DNA from: Quillaja saponaria
Lineage: Eukaryota > Streptophyta > Magnoliopsida > Fabales > Quillajaceae
Direction: 5' to 3'
NCBI GenBank assembly: GCA_029379385.1
Contig: CM055606.1
Coordinates: 20,671,142 to 20,735,141 of the forward strand
DNA length: 64,000 bases
Below, piece after piece: positions 47,625 to 62,029 of the stretch; position 1 is the first letter of the stretch, and every line of letters begins with the position of its first letter. Position numbers and translations under genes: made by a program. The notes below the pieces were generated by a model. The model did no database searches, was not told the DNA's origin, and worked only from the letters and a program-made list of their open reading frames with translations.

Positions 47625-50600
47625 ATGGATCCTCATTCATCTCAGCTCCAGCAAGCTCAACTCGCGGCTATTCTCGGCCCCGATCTCAGCTCTTTCGAAA
47701 CCTTAATCTCCCACTTAATGTCATCCTCCAACGAGCAACGTTCCCAGGCTGAGCTTCTATTCAATCTCTGCAAGCAAACCGATCCTGACTCTCTCTCCCT
47801 CAAACTCGCTCACCTTCTGCAGTTCTCGCAGCACCTCGAGGCTCGTGCCATGTCCGCCATCCTCCTTCGGAAGCAGCTCACTCGTGATGATTCTTATCTG
47901 TGGCCTCGTCTTAACCCTGCTACTCAATCCTCCCTTAAATCCATTCTCTTATCCTGTATCCAAAGCGAGCAAGCTAAGTCTATTTCTAAGAAATTATGCG
48001 ATACAATTTCTGAACTAGCTTCTGGGATTTTGCCTGAAAATGGGTGGCCTGAATTGTTGCCTTTCATATTCCAATGTGTCTCTTCTGACTCACCCAAACT
48101 ACAAGAATCTGCCTTTTTGATTTTCGCTCAGCTGTCACAGTATATTGGCGATTCCCTTACCCCGCATATCAAGCATCTGCACGCTGTGTTCTTGCAGTGT
48201 TTGACATCTTCCACATCAAATTCTGATGTTAGGATTGCCGCTTTGAATGCAGTGATCAATTTTATTCAGTGTTTGACCAACTCGGCCGATCGTGATAGGT
48301 TTCAGGATTTATTACCGGCAATGATGCGTACTTTGACTGAAGCTCTGAATAATGGGCAGGAGGCTACGGCACAAGAAGCATTGGAATTGTTGATAGAATT
48401 AGCTGATACTGAGCCGAGGTTCTTGAGAAGGCAGTTATCTGATGTGGTGGGAGCTATGTTGCAGATAGCAGAGGCGGAGTCATTGGAAGAAGGGACGAGG
48501 CATTTAGCCATTGAGTTCGTGATCACTCTTGCAGAGGCAAGGGAGCGGGCACCAGGGATGATGAGGAAGTTGCCACAGTTTATAAGCAGGTTGTTTGCGA
48601 TATTGATGAAGATGACTTTGGATCTTGAGGACGATCCCGCATGGCATAGTGCAGAGAATGAGGATGAGGATGCCGGTGAGACCAGTAATTATAGTGTTGG
48701 CCAAGAGTGCTTGGATAGGCTCTCGATTTCTTTGGGAGGGAATACCATAGTTCCTGTTGCATCAGAGCAGTTGCCTGCTTATTTAGCTGCGCCAGAGTGG
48801 CAAAAGCGCCATGCTGCATTAATTGCTCTCGCTCAAATTGCGGAGGGTTGCTCAAAGGTATTGAAGAAGCTCCTTTGCTATTGTATTGCATTTCAGTTAC
48901 TGTTGATATCTGTCAAAGTTTTTGGGACGATGCTTGAGCAGTGATGTTACTGCTATTTCCATGGTGGACCTATTATTGCATTACTGTATCTATATTTATT
49001 TTTATTGCAAAGTAATGTTTCTTGCCAATAATTTTTGTTTTCTCCTGCGTCCTTTCTCATTGGAAGATATTTGATTAATATTTTTTTTCATTCCCATAGT
49101 CTTGGGTTCTCTTAGGATTTGGTTCATAGTGTGCCATTTTTTCTGTAGGAGCCTATGAGAGCCTATTCATGTTTAATTTCATTGTTTCTGTTAGTTAGAA
49201 AATTGTTACTTGTCTAGTATTGGTGATTTACAATCTTCCTACTGTTGCAGGTCATGATAAAAAATTTGGAGCAAGTGGTGGCAATGGTATTGAACTCATT
49301 CCAAGATCAACATCCCCGAGTGAGGTGGGCAGCTATTAATGCAATTGGGCAGTTGTCTACAGATCTGGGTCCCGATTTACAAGTTCAATACCACCAAACA
49401 GTGCTTCCAGCACTAGCTGCTTCCATGGATGATTTTCAGAACCCTCGAGTACAGGTTAGCTAAAGCCATTGATATACTGTGTTCTTCTTGATTTTAATCT
49501 GAGTTCAGCTTACCACATTTTAGTTCAGGAGTATATAAAGTGACCTTTGGGCCTAAGTGCACCTTCTTCTTCTTTAAGAAAACAGTGCGACATATGTTAT
49601 GCAAGGTTCTGGATCCCCCCTGTGTGTTTTTTATGATTATATGAAGCTCCTTTGGCGGTAGTGTTGTAGTGGTTCATGTAGGAGAATGGAAGAGTTTTAA
49701 ATGGGAGACCAAGAATGAGAGTGTCAATGCAAAACATGTTTTCAAAAGGATTTTATAACACAAAACCCTTGTTTGGATTGAATGATGAAAAAGAATTTAT
49801 CTGAAGGGTTTGGTTAGTTTTGATATAGGATTAGGATTCATGTAGTTGATCCCAAATTTTTGATTAAGGTTGTTGGCTGGCATTATAGCCCTTTTGGTAC
49901 TAGTCCTGTAGCTGTTACATGGTTACACCTTGGCGTCCTCAGATTTGTTTGCAGTCTAGGTTGGAAATCTTAACAGTGAGCTGCCATCTGCTTTCTTAGT
50001 GTTGTAGTAGTTTGAGAACATGAATACTCTCCTTGTGGCTATTTGCTGGTTGAGATAGTCTGTGATTGTTGTATAATTTGGAAATGCTAATCTCTCCCTT
50101 CCTTGTTATCATGCATATTTTAATTTTGTACTGAAAATTAAGCATCTCTTTGGGTCTATTACTCCATTTGTTTCATGGTGAATAGCTTGTATAAAGGCAC
50201 ATCCCATTGTGTAGCTTATAAGTCCAACATGCTTCCTCCGAATCAAAAGAAGAAGATACTTGTCCTCGCCCACGACCTTCAACCATCACTTGCTTTTGGC
50301 CATTTTTGCCTCCCAAACACTGAATAATCTGAGGAACTGCATTTCTAGTTCATATCATGTTATTGTCTTTAATTCCTTTTGATGTTCTTGATCTGTCCTA
50401 TCAAGTTTCCTCCTATGTGCTTATATTTTGCATGCGGCATAGTTTAAACCCTTGCTTACTTCGATGTTCCTAGATGTATAAGTATTTTTTCATTTGGTTA
50501 ATTTAGATACTTCTCTTGCTAGATGGCTTAGACTTTATACATTTGTGACCACCTTATTTTATTTTGAAATGCATAGTTCTGCCAATGTTTCTAAATTTTT

Positions 50601-53600
50601 CCTTTATGTACAGGCTCATGCTGCTTCTGCAGTTCTTAATTTCAGTGAGAATTGCACTCCAGATATTCTGACGCCATACTTAGATGGGATAGTGAGCAAA
50701 TTGCTTGTACTTCTTCAGGTAAACCAAGAATACAATTCTTATCAAGAACAATAACACATGAAACCAAGTGCAGTTTATTATTTTAAACATTCTTTTCCCT
50801 TCTACTAAATGTATGTTGCAGAATGGGAAACAAATGGTGCAAGAGGGTGCATTGACTGCTTTAGCATCAGTTGCCGATTCATCTCAGGTATTATGTGTGA
50901 TATTTTTGTTTTGTTTTTGGTTTTGATTTGTTTCAGGGAACTCATTCAAAACTGTCGGGATCTGTAGGAGCACTTCCAGAAATATTATGATGCAGTTATG
51001 CCTTACCTAAAAGCTATATTGGTGAATGCGACTGACAAGTCTAATCGTATGCTACGTGCTAAGTCTATGGAGTGTATAAGTTTGGTTGGAATGGCTGTTG
51101 GGAAGGAGAAATTCAGGGATGACGCTAAGCAGGTAGGTAGTAATGACTAACGAGTAACTGAGTATATACTACTCCCTTGAAATTGCGATGCTGCTTCTTT
51201 TATTTGTTAACAATGGATTAATTATTCTACATTTGACTTGTAAATGAAGAAATTTTTATAAAAATGAAGTAACTTTTTTTTGTTAATATAAAAGTGAAGT
51301 CACTCTCGTCAAGTTCAGTATGTACTCTTGGTGGCATTTACTTATCTGGGGGATAGAAATTGTAACTTTAGCCTTGCAAATATTTGATATGCTGCTTTTT
51401 TTTTTTTTGTATCTCTTCTTGCTTGGTATTTGCAATTATTGCATATTATTGTTGATATGGTTGTTACATTTTGGTAAGCATGATTTTGTCATACTTTTGC
51501 TAATTCTAGGTTATGGAAGTGCTTATGTCCTTGCAAGGATCTCAACTGGAGACAGATGATCCAACAACAAGTTACATGCTTCAAGTACAACCCCTCCCTC
51601 TTCCCAGCCAAAAAAATAGTCATGTACAATATGCAGAAAGTACCACTTATGGTATTTTTCCAGGTGATATTTATTTAATCTTTGTGCAGGCATGGGCCAG
51701 ACTCTGCAAGTGTTTGGGACAAGATTTCCTTCCTTACTTGAGTGTTGTCATGCCCCCATTGCTTCAGTCTGCTCAACTTAAGCCAGATGTAACCATTACG
51801 TCGGCAGATTCAGACAATGACATTGAAGATTCTGATGATGACAGGTTTAGTTCTTTGTTTTTTCTGCTGCTAAACTTGGTTCTGAATGAATAAGAAATGC
51901 ATAATGTGTGTCTGTTGCTTCATTTGTTAATTTATCAATTTTTTTTTTTACATGTATTCTAATAGTTTTAGGTTTTTCCTTTTAGGAACTTTGCTGATCT
52001 TGTGGTAGGATATATTTTCTTTGATATACAGTAACATTCTGCTCTATTGCTCCAATAAAACATATTGCGGTATACTGTATTAGCATGCAAGGGATGTGCC
52101 AGTCACTGATAAACTCTCTCTTTGCTTGCACAAACTCTACCCTAAAACACCAGCATGCTCATAAATGCATGCTGACATTACAATAATCTCTCTGGTGATG
52201 GTTTGTAACTTGGGACAGTCAGAAATTACGAAGTTGAACCAAATTCATCTCCTAGACAAGAACAAAAGTGTAATTATTCAGCAACTTTATTCTGTTGCTT
52301 GCTGGTACATGGTATAAAGAAAATTATTTTCATTGCAGTATGGAGACCATTACTCTTGGGGATAAAAGAATTGGAATCAAGACTAGCGTCCTGGAGGAAA
52401 AAGCTACAGCTTGTAACATGCTCTGTTGCTATGCTGATGAGCTGAAGGAAGGTTTCTTTCCATGGATTGATCAGGTTTGTCGTGATGCTCATCATTTGCA
52501 ACATATCCCTGGTACAGTTATCTACAATATTACTTAACATATAATTTATATGTCATGTAGGTTGCCCCAACTTTAGTTCCACTTCTTAAATTTTATTTCC
52601 ACGAAGAGGTTCGTAAAGCTGCCGTTTCAGGTATAAGATATTCTTGTTAATGGATTCATTTCTCTTTGTTTTTCTCCCAAGTAAAAATGTTCCTTCAGGT
52701 CATTACCTGATTATCCTGATGCTAAATTACTCTGTTTATAGCAATGCCGGAGTTATTGCGTTCTGCAAAATTAGCTATAGAGAAAGGGCTAGCTCAAGGT
52801 CGGGATGGATCCTATGTAAAGCAGTTGTCAGACTACATTGTTCCAGCTCTCGTGGAAGCATTACACAAGGTTACAATTGTTGAACCTTATGGTCCATCAC
52901 GGTGCTAATCTGCATCTTTGTGGTCTGTGAACCTGTTCATGGGCAGGGTTAGGCCAGGCCTTTAAGTGATCATCACTTTTGCCTGATGTTGGCCTGGTTC
53001 TTGGTTTCCATAACCTATGATTTTAGTCCTTTAACTAAAAAAAAAAAACCAGTGAGGCACCAAGTTGCATTACAGTCTTTTTATTGTACCTTTTAACTTA
53101 AAATGTTTAAGTTTCTATATCAATTCTTATATATTGCACGCACATTCAGACATATATGTGATGAACTGGGCCAGTCTTGTGCATAAGAACATTACCTGGC
53201 TCTGAGCTTCAAGCTCAAGTCTAGACAGAATTATTTTGACCTCAAATATGAGGCCTAGACCAACCAGTCAAAGAATTCTTGCTGATTGTCTGGCCATAAT
53301 TGGGTGTATTGTGGAAATTCTTACTATTCAATTTTCTTTCAGGAACCCGATACAGAGATTTGTGCAAGTATGTTGGATTCACTAAATGAATGTTTACAGG
53401 TTAGTTATAATGTAAAATGCAATTTGACAACTTCATTTTTCCCTACATTATGCTCTGTGTTCAATGTACTCTGCATTGATTTTCTATCTTGAATTCAGCA
53501 GCTGGTATGGTTACTTTCAATACAGTGAAGCTGACTACTGACTGCAATTAACTTTTGCATTCAGATTGTTGGATCATATCTTAGTAGATGGTTTTAACCA

Positions 53601-56538
53601 TAAAATTTAACTGGGTACTACTTATCCTTACCGCCCCCCTCCTTTGGTGTGCGTGTATTTGTCTCAAATAATAAATAGAAAAGATTAACATATAATTTTC
53701 AAGGTGTACTTTTTGTTGATGGTATATAAGTTACCACTTACACTCCGAAAAGTCTTTTATTTGTATTATTCACGTAACTAAATTTGTTGTGAGTTGCCAT
53801 TTTTAGTTGCCTTACTTTGTCTTCCCCCCTCACCCCTCCCAGGTTTCAATGAAGCATTAACATGAAATTCTTATTGAATATATTGTGAACTTTGTGCAGA
53901 TCTCTGGGACACTTCTGGATGAAAGCCAGGTGAGATCCATTGTGGATGAGATAAAACAGGTTATCACTGCTAGTTCAAGTAGAAAAACAGAGAGAGCAGA
54001 GAGGGCTAAAGCTGAAGATTTTGATGCCGAGGAAGGGGAGCTGATTAAAGAGGAAAATGAACAGGAGGAAGAAGTTTTTGACCAAGTTAGTTTTCAAATA
54101 TCATCGTAAAACATAACAAAAATGCGTTATAGAGCTATAATATTCTCTATCTGTTGTGTTTTCCAGGTGGGTGAGATTTTGGGAAGCTTGATCAAAATGT
54201 TCAAAGCCTCTTTCTTGCCTTTCTTTGATGAGTTGTCATCATATATAACTCCTATGTGGGTATGTTCTGCCAGGAAGTTGCCAGCCCATTGTTTTTTTAT
54301 TGGACTTTGATCTTTATCTCTACTTCTTTATGCTATGTCGCTATTTTCTTTTTGGTCAACTCTAACCAGAGTAGTCCAGTACTTGTGCTCTGTTGAACTG
54401 GTGAATGTACTCAATTTTTGGATGTAACTTTTGCAATGCTTTGTGGTATGATATTGGTTGAGTTCAAATGATATCAGGAAATAGGATGTAATGATAGCCT
54501 ATTGGCTATGCTATGAAATTCCAAACAGAGATAGAGCTCATTTTATGATCGACTTCAGTAAGGAAAAAGAGGGGGGGGGGGGGGGGGGGGGGAGTCTTGA
54601 TGTTTGCACTCGCTTTGCTGATTAGTCATTTGTACAAGTTAACATTGTTTGTTAAGACATATCAACGATCGGTAAATACTCCATTTATAGTTTTCATTTT
54701 TGGTAAATAACATAATTGTAAAACTTACAATTTCATTGGAATGTCATATATGGTTTTTCCTGTTTTAATTTTAATCTTATTATCTGTTGCGTTGCCTCTA
54801 ATAACATACATACCTGATACCTCTCAAAGAGCTTGAAAATTAATTTTCAGTTTGTTGGCTTTGTTTTTAGTATTTCTTTCTTTTTCTAAAACATCGTTGT
54901 ATTTTGAATACAGGGCAGGGATAAGACACCTGAAGAGAGAAGAATTGCCATTTGTATATTTGATGATGTTGCCGAGCAGTGTCGTGAAGCTGCTTTAAAG
55001 TGAGCATTTCTATTATGCATTTTACTTAGACATGGTGATAATTGCCAAGAACTACTTGGTCTTATATATACAATGTTGATTGAGTAGGTATTATGATACA
55101 TTCCTTCCTTTCCTTTTGGAGGCTTGCAATGATGAGAATCCTGATGTTCGGCAGGTAAGCTCTTAACAATTGTCTTTCGAAAGTTTTAAATTTTTAGATT
55201 AAACTAATTCTTAACAATTGCAACTTTCTTAGGCCATAAAATCTAACATTTGTACCTACCTTTTTTCTTCTACTAATAAAAGCCGAACCCAAAGCCAAGA
55301 AATAGCTAAACCAGATAATGTAATGCTTCTGATGTATATTATCCCATATGAGTTGTCTAATTTATTTAATTTTTTAACTTCCCCTGTTTATATAGGCTGC
55401 TGTGTACGGTCTTGGTGTCTGCGCAGAATTTGGTGGATCCATGTTTAAACCTCTTGTTGGAGGTAGGGTTCTGCACACCTTTTTAAATCATGAATAATGA
55501 TGTCTTTTATACTGAGTACAAGTTTGAATGATTTTTTGCAGAGGCTCTTTCGAGGTTAAATGTTGTGATACAGAATCCTAATGGTCTGCAACCTGACAAT
55601 ATAATGGCATATGATAATGCTGTCTCTGCTCTTGGGAAAATTTGCCAATATCATCGCGACAGTATTGATTCTGCCCAGGTACTTACAAATCTCTGTTCTG
55701 TCAGTAACATACTGTTGTGTGATATCTGCACACATACTACTTCTAACACTTCAAACTCATTCCTCCTATATTTTGTTGGTTTACTTCGTGTGTTTGTGTT
55801 TCTCCAGTAATTCTATCACTTTCACTAAACCTTAATTTTTGCTGTGAGGACAGAGCTTTCTTCATTTTTTGTTGATTTTTTTTTTTAATAATTCTTTTTC
55901 AATATTTAAAAAAAAAAATTTGGTTCTCTTGATTTTCTGCTAACTATATCTGGTTGTTTTGGCAGGTTATTCCTGCATGGTTAAACTGTTTGCCAATAAA
56001 AGGTGATTTGATTGAGGCCAAAGTTGTTCATGATCAGCTTTGTTCAATGGTTGAAAGGTAAGGTCAATTGAATTTTCTTTTCCATATCTTCAACTGCATT
56101 GCTCATCATCTCTTGTTTTGTTTTATTTTGTTGCAATGTTCTATGCGGCATGATTGATTAACTTCATCCTTACGATGTCTACCTACAGATCTGACAGGGA
56201 GCTTCTGGGAGCAAACAATCAATACCTCCCAAAAATTGTTTCTGTATTTGCCGAGGTCAGTATGATTACAAGTTGATCAACTCTTTATTCTCATTCATGA
56301 CTTTTAAGATCAGAACAGGAAATGAACTGGCCTTGATTATTGCTTCGGATTGATGAGAAATGTTTCGTGTTAGGTTCTATGTGCTGGTAAGGATCTAGCC
56401 ACGGAACAAACCATCGGGCGGATGATTAATCTTTTAAGGCAGCTTCAACAAACTTTACCACCATCTACTTTGGCTTCTACTTGGTCCTCCTTGCAGCCCC
56501 AGCAACAACTTGCACTACAATCTATCCTTTCCTCTTAG
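47625..56538 (+). CDS. IMB3: Importin-5 / importin beta-3 karyopherin
   Basis: A nuclear transport receptor that carries ribosomal proteins, histones and other cargo through nuclear pores with RanGTP. Twenty exons with GT-AG introns join to 3354 nt, 1117 aa, the full family length: 47625-48857, 49251-49454, 50614-50718, 50822-50887, 50968-51132, 51510-51584, 51690-51844, 52339-52474, 52561-52630, 52742-52869, 53343-53399, 53900-54085, 54167-54259, 54914-54999, 55088-55154, 55396-55462, 55542-55678, 55966-56057, 56189-56255, 56374-56538. It is built of HEAT repeats throughout. Marks include HPRVRWAAINAIGQLSTDLG, the acidic DNDIEDSDDD loop, ICIFDDVAEQCREAALK, DVRQAAVYGLGVCAEFGG and the C-terminal LQPQQQLALQSILSS. 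I start at MDPHSSQLQQAQLAAILG. The Arabidopsis counterpart is At5g19820 (from memory). Intron 13 has a run of 22 G. Confidence 0.96.
54571..54592 (+). repeat. Poly-G run of 22 in importin-5 intron 13
   Basis: Twenty-two consecutive G, preceded by AGGAAAAAGA, on the transcribed sense strand. Long G mononucleotide runs are rare in AT-rich plant DNA. The run could form a G-quadruplex in DNA or pre-mRNA. Its exact length is prone to sequencing error. Confidence 0.9.
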
Positions 56539-57126
56539 CATCTTTGCTGCTGTTTTGGGAGATACTACTGTTGTGTTGAATATAGTTACCATCCATTCTT
56601 TCACCATAAGATGGTTTCCATCATTCTTTCTCGCATCATGTTTTATAGCAGCCTGGCATAAGTTTTGAGCATGACAAGTCATAATTGTGATTGGAGGGGA
56701 CACTTTCTGTATGATGTGTATATTATGTGTTATTTATAGCGGTCGAGTCCAAAAGAAAAAGGTTAGTCAATTGTGATCTGCCAGGGAGGTTTCTTTTATT
56801 TATTTTTATTTTTGGTGGTTCTTTTTGCCAGATGTCGCGTGAGAACTGAGGATTGTCCGTGCGATAATTCTTGTAGCAGTTTTGATCTTTGATCCTTGAT
56901 CCTGAATCCTGATTTGTTTTTTCATGTGATAGTGGGAAATGTGTCATTTGAATTGTAATGGTGCTAATTCATAATGTTCAGTTTTGCTTCCTACTGAGCT
57001 GTAAATTTAAATTCTTTCGAGTGCTTGGAAATCCTTCAACAAATCAAAGACCGAAAAGGACAAAAGAGATAATTTTAGATTCATAATTCCTAATATGGCA
57101 TCGTTGATATTGATTAATAAATTTCA

Positions 57127-57240
57127 TCAATAATCTTCACCCTGCTCTTCATCTTCATCTTCTAGACCCTCAGTTCCAACTTCCTCATAATCTTTCTCAA
57201 GCTCTTCGAATATAATTCGTTCACTTTTCTTAATTGCCAT
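57127..57240 (-). pseudogene. Alpha-tubulin C-terminal tail fragment
   Basis: On the minus strand a 37-codon open stretch starts with ATG (57240) and ends in tandem stops. It contains ELEKDYEEVGTEG and an acidic tail ending GEDY. LEKDYEEVG plus the acidic tail ending in Tyr is the signature of the alpha-tubulin C-terminus. The preceding residues (KSERIIFE) align only loosely with the family SEAREDLAA, and the rest of tubulin is missing. It looks like a short pseudogene scrap behind importin-5. A small translated peptide is not excluded. An in-frame TGA lies just before the ATG. Confidence 0.6.
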
Positions 57241-57259
57241 GGCTCAGTACTAGTCCAGA

Positions 57260-58550
57260 AGTCAGCCCTTTGACAATGAAATCGAGCACCGGCCAACATT
57301 CAAGCAAGGCATACAATGCCATGACGTAGATAATAAATCACAAGCAGAGTGAAATTCAGAGAGACAAAAAAGACAAAATCAGAAATTTATAGAAATGGGG
57401 TCTTCCTCTAGAGTCCAGAGAGGGAGAACAAATACATGTGATAGAATGGGTCTGTGAAAGAAAGTGCGCTTCAGAATTGATGGGTTTAAAAAGTGCAAGA
57501 AATGGGTTATTTATTTTCTTTATGGAGCCATACATTTATGCTATTTATCAATATTTAAAAACATTATTGAACTGAAATTTTATTTTTAAAAATTAAGTGA
57601 ATATTTATTTAAATCCTACATTAGTTTAAATATATATTTTATATTTAATTATTTTATCATTTGAATACTTTAAATTATTAACAACTAGTATTATTTTTGC
57701 ACAACAATTTAGTATTGCTAACAAGACTTTTTTGTGTTGCCTATTTTAACCATGAGATACCAAACCATCCAATTCTGAGATCGAAACTTTGTGAAATTAT
57801 TTGATATTAGAACTGGAAGTTTAAATAATTTGACAGCAAACACAAATTGAGTTTAGCTATTACAAATTCTTGTGAACCTCAAATTTGTCGAGAACCATCA
57901 AATTCATTTTTTATAGAAAAAAAAAAGGTATTGGCAAGTGGCAGCCACGACTTGGTCAAAGGTTGGTTGCTTTTTTTTATTCTAAAAAGAGAATAAAGCA
58001 TCCTGCTGCTATAGTTTCTGTACTTTTGACGTAGACAGTGGTAGAAAACCGACGCCGATTTGAAGCAGGCCCACAAAATCAATAAATATCACATCGCAGG
58101 CACCCACCTACGTTCATTCAATAGTGTTTTTTTTTTTTTTTTTTTTTTTAAAGAAAAAAAATGAAACTAGCGAATTGGGATTTCATTTCATCAACTTAAT
58201 TTGGCGCTTACTCCACCCAAATGACATTCATATCTACACTGTCCTATTTTTTTGGTAAATAATATTCATATCTATAATATTTATAATCTATTAATTAACT
58301 CTTTACTCATACTGAATTATTTCTATCAAACTATCAATTCATTCTAAAATATTTCTTAAAAAATAATGAAAAAAGAAAAGTATAATTATCCCTCATTATG
58401 AGCTGCAATGGTATCACTTCAACAATGATATACTGAACAAAATAAGTAACTATAGTTGCATGAAATTTGATTCAATCGTCCACACAAAAACAAGAAAGGT
58501 GATTTGGTATGGTATTTGATGATCAAACAGACAAACAAACAAATCATGAT
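57260..58550. other. Intergenic, AT-rich
   Basis: No coding exon is recognised. A T-run of about 24 lies at 58127-58150. The rest is simple AT-rich sequence without clear repeats. Confidence 0.5.
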
Positions 58551-58554
58551 CATG

Positions 58555-58910
58555 TCATGCATCCATTTGATTATATGACTTGATGGCTTCAATGGACCGA
58601 AAGACAAGATCCTCGCGGTATCCTTGGAAATCAGGGGGAGAAGTGGAAAATTAACGCTTGCGTCACTTTTCGGAACAATAGCGTCATCCAAATCAAACCC
58701 CTGCAGCCAGTGAGTAAAATTAGACCTTATGATATATCATATATCCATAAGAATTAAGAAAGAAATAAAATATATGTCTATATATTTACTTACATCACTT
58801 TCTCTGAGCTGCTTGGTATACTCTTTCCATGCCTCTAGAGGAACTTCCTCGTAGTTCCATAAACTTTGCCATCTTAGACGCTTGTGGGGATGTTGGGGGC
58901 AACAGCATCA
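58555..58910 (-). pseudogene. Unrecognised two-exon gene remnant
   Basis: On the minus strand, 58910-58794 reads HKRLRWQSLWNYEEVPLEAW and on to TKQLRESD, ending at a clean donor (GAT|GTAAGT). A clean acceptor (GGCTGCAG) precedes 58700, and joining gives RESD-GFDLDDAIVPKSD in frame. Downstream the frame must shift, because a sensible end (FQGYREDLVFRSIEAIKSYN and a stop at 58555-58557) lies in another frame. The composition and splice sites indicate a real protein-coding origin. I do not recognise the family with confidence. The 5' part is missing and the copy appears decayed. Confidence 0.45.
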
Positions 58911-59644
58911 TTTGCAGGTTTAGCTTACTGGATTCTCATTTTTGCCAATACTCACCTTCAATTCATTGTTCTAATCATTAGTATAATCTTTATATACAAA
59001 GAAACTTAATATCATGATATTCTCAACAAATCACTGATTTTTTATAATAAAATAAATGTTCAAAATTCTCATGACAATTGTTAAATGCTTACAAACGTTA
59101 ATCTTAATTTTGATATTTCTGAATTCTGACTGCATTCCTTGAAGATTTTAACCATGTTTAATACATAGACAGATATAAGAGGCCACATTTATTTAGACAT
59201 TGAAGAGTATGATATGAGAGGCATGACAAGGGATTGAAAATAGAAATCAAATTAAGCAGACACCAAGGAGTGGAAGCCGACCGTAGGCGGCGTAATATGC
59301 ATCTAATTTAAGCAATTGGAAATTAGTATATACCCAAGTACAGTACTCAACCAGGTCAGTAAAACTAAAACCCAATCTGCCATTTTTGTCTGTGCATCAA
59401 GAAAAATGGTTTAATTAGTAGAGTAGTGCATAATGCATGGTATAGTCTGTCATGTCATGTTGGTGATAATTTCTATCCTTTATATTTTATATAGTTCATT
59501 TTATTAATCTCATATACATCTAAAGCTGTCGTTTTCTTTGGGCAAAAGCTAGAGCAAAATAGACTAATAATGCCGTGTGGTGTGGGTTCACGAGAATGAT
59601 AATCCCCCCTTATACCCCCCAAACCATTTATGCCATCCGAAATA

Positions 59645-59811
59645 TGGGTTCTTTCTCTTTCTCTTTCTCTGTCTGAACTAAAACAGATAGTGATTTCTGC
59701 CTATAACTCGATCAGATCACTTTGCTTTGCAGTTTGCCCCCTCCTGAGTTTTTGGCAGATAGGGTGAACTTGGCCTTCCAAGATTGTCTCAATCAAAACG
59801 TCTGCTTGAAG
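59645..59811 (+). other. 5' UTR exon retained by the MAPK pseudogene
   Basis: CT-rich leader sequence ends in a perfect donor (CTTGAAG|GTGAGTAAG, exon end 59811). A matching acceptor (GATCTGCAG) precedes the ATG at 60392. This keeps the 5' UTR intron expected for a MAP kinase gene, so the copy arose by DNA duplication rather than from mRNA. The start coordinate is approximate. Confidence 0.5.
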
Positions 59812-60391
59812 GTGAGTAAGCATGCAGATTCTTGGCTTGTTTTTCATTGATATGATGGAATTGAGGAATTTAAGGATGGGTCGAAAATGATGGAGCACAA
59901 GTTGAAGAATTTGTGACATGAAAAGCCTTTCTTAAGACTTTTGGATGGAATAGGGGTTGTTTTATATGTTGGGATTAGTAAAAGCTTATGCGAATTGGGG
60001 TAGGCAGAGAGGGGAGAAAGGAAAAGCGAGATCTTTTTATGTTTATACAAAAGTTGGGAGAGAAAGCAAAGAGAATAAAATAAAAAGGAAAGGTGACACC
60101 AAAAGAGCAAAACCCACAAGTAAGGATCAATTCTAAACTTTCTCTTTACAGATTTATAGTGTCACCCTGCTGTTCTGCAATAATCATTCAGTTTATGCCA
60201 TATTGTCAAAATAAAGTAGCATTTTTTTTTCCCATTCAGTTATTCAAGTACATTTATAGCATAACCAACTGTTCCGCGAAAAAAAGAGTAATTCCTGTTG
60301 TTTATGCATTTTCATTATTTCTTGAATTCGCTGAATGTTTAAATCATATGGCATTTACTAATTCGAATTATAATGTGGTGATCTGCAGAAT

Positions 60392-62022
<1,631 letters not shown>

Positions 62023-62029
62023 CTTCAAA

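Noticed and set aside
47212..47706. 164-aa ORF before and over the importin-5 start
   Set aside because: Low-complexity Pro/Ser reading of the CT-rich leader, overlapping the real coding start in a different frame.
57250..57320. Plus-strand reading with DNE and RPTF, reminiscent of another part of alpha-tubulin
   Set aside because: Only a few residues match, on the opposite strand to the C-terminal tail. Too short to claim an inverted pseudogene piece.
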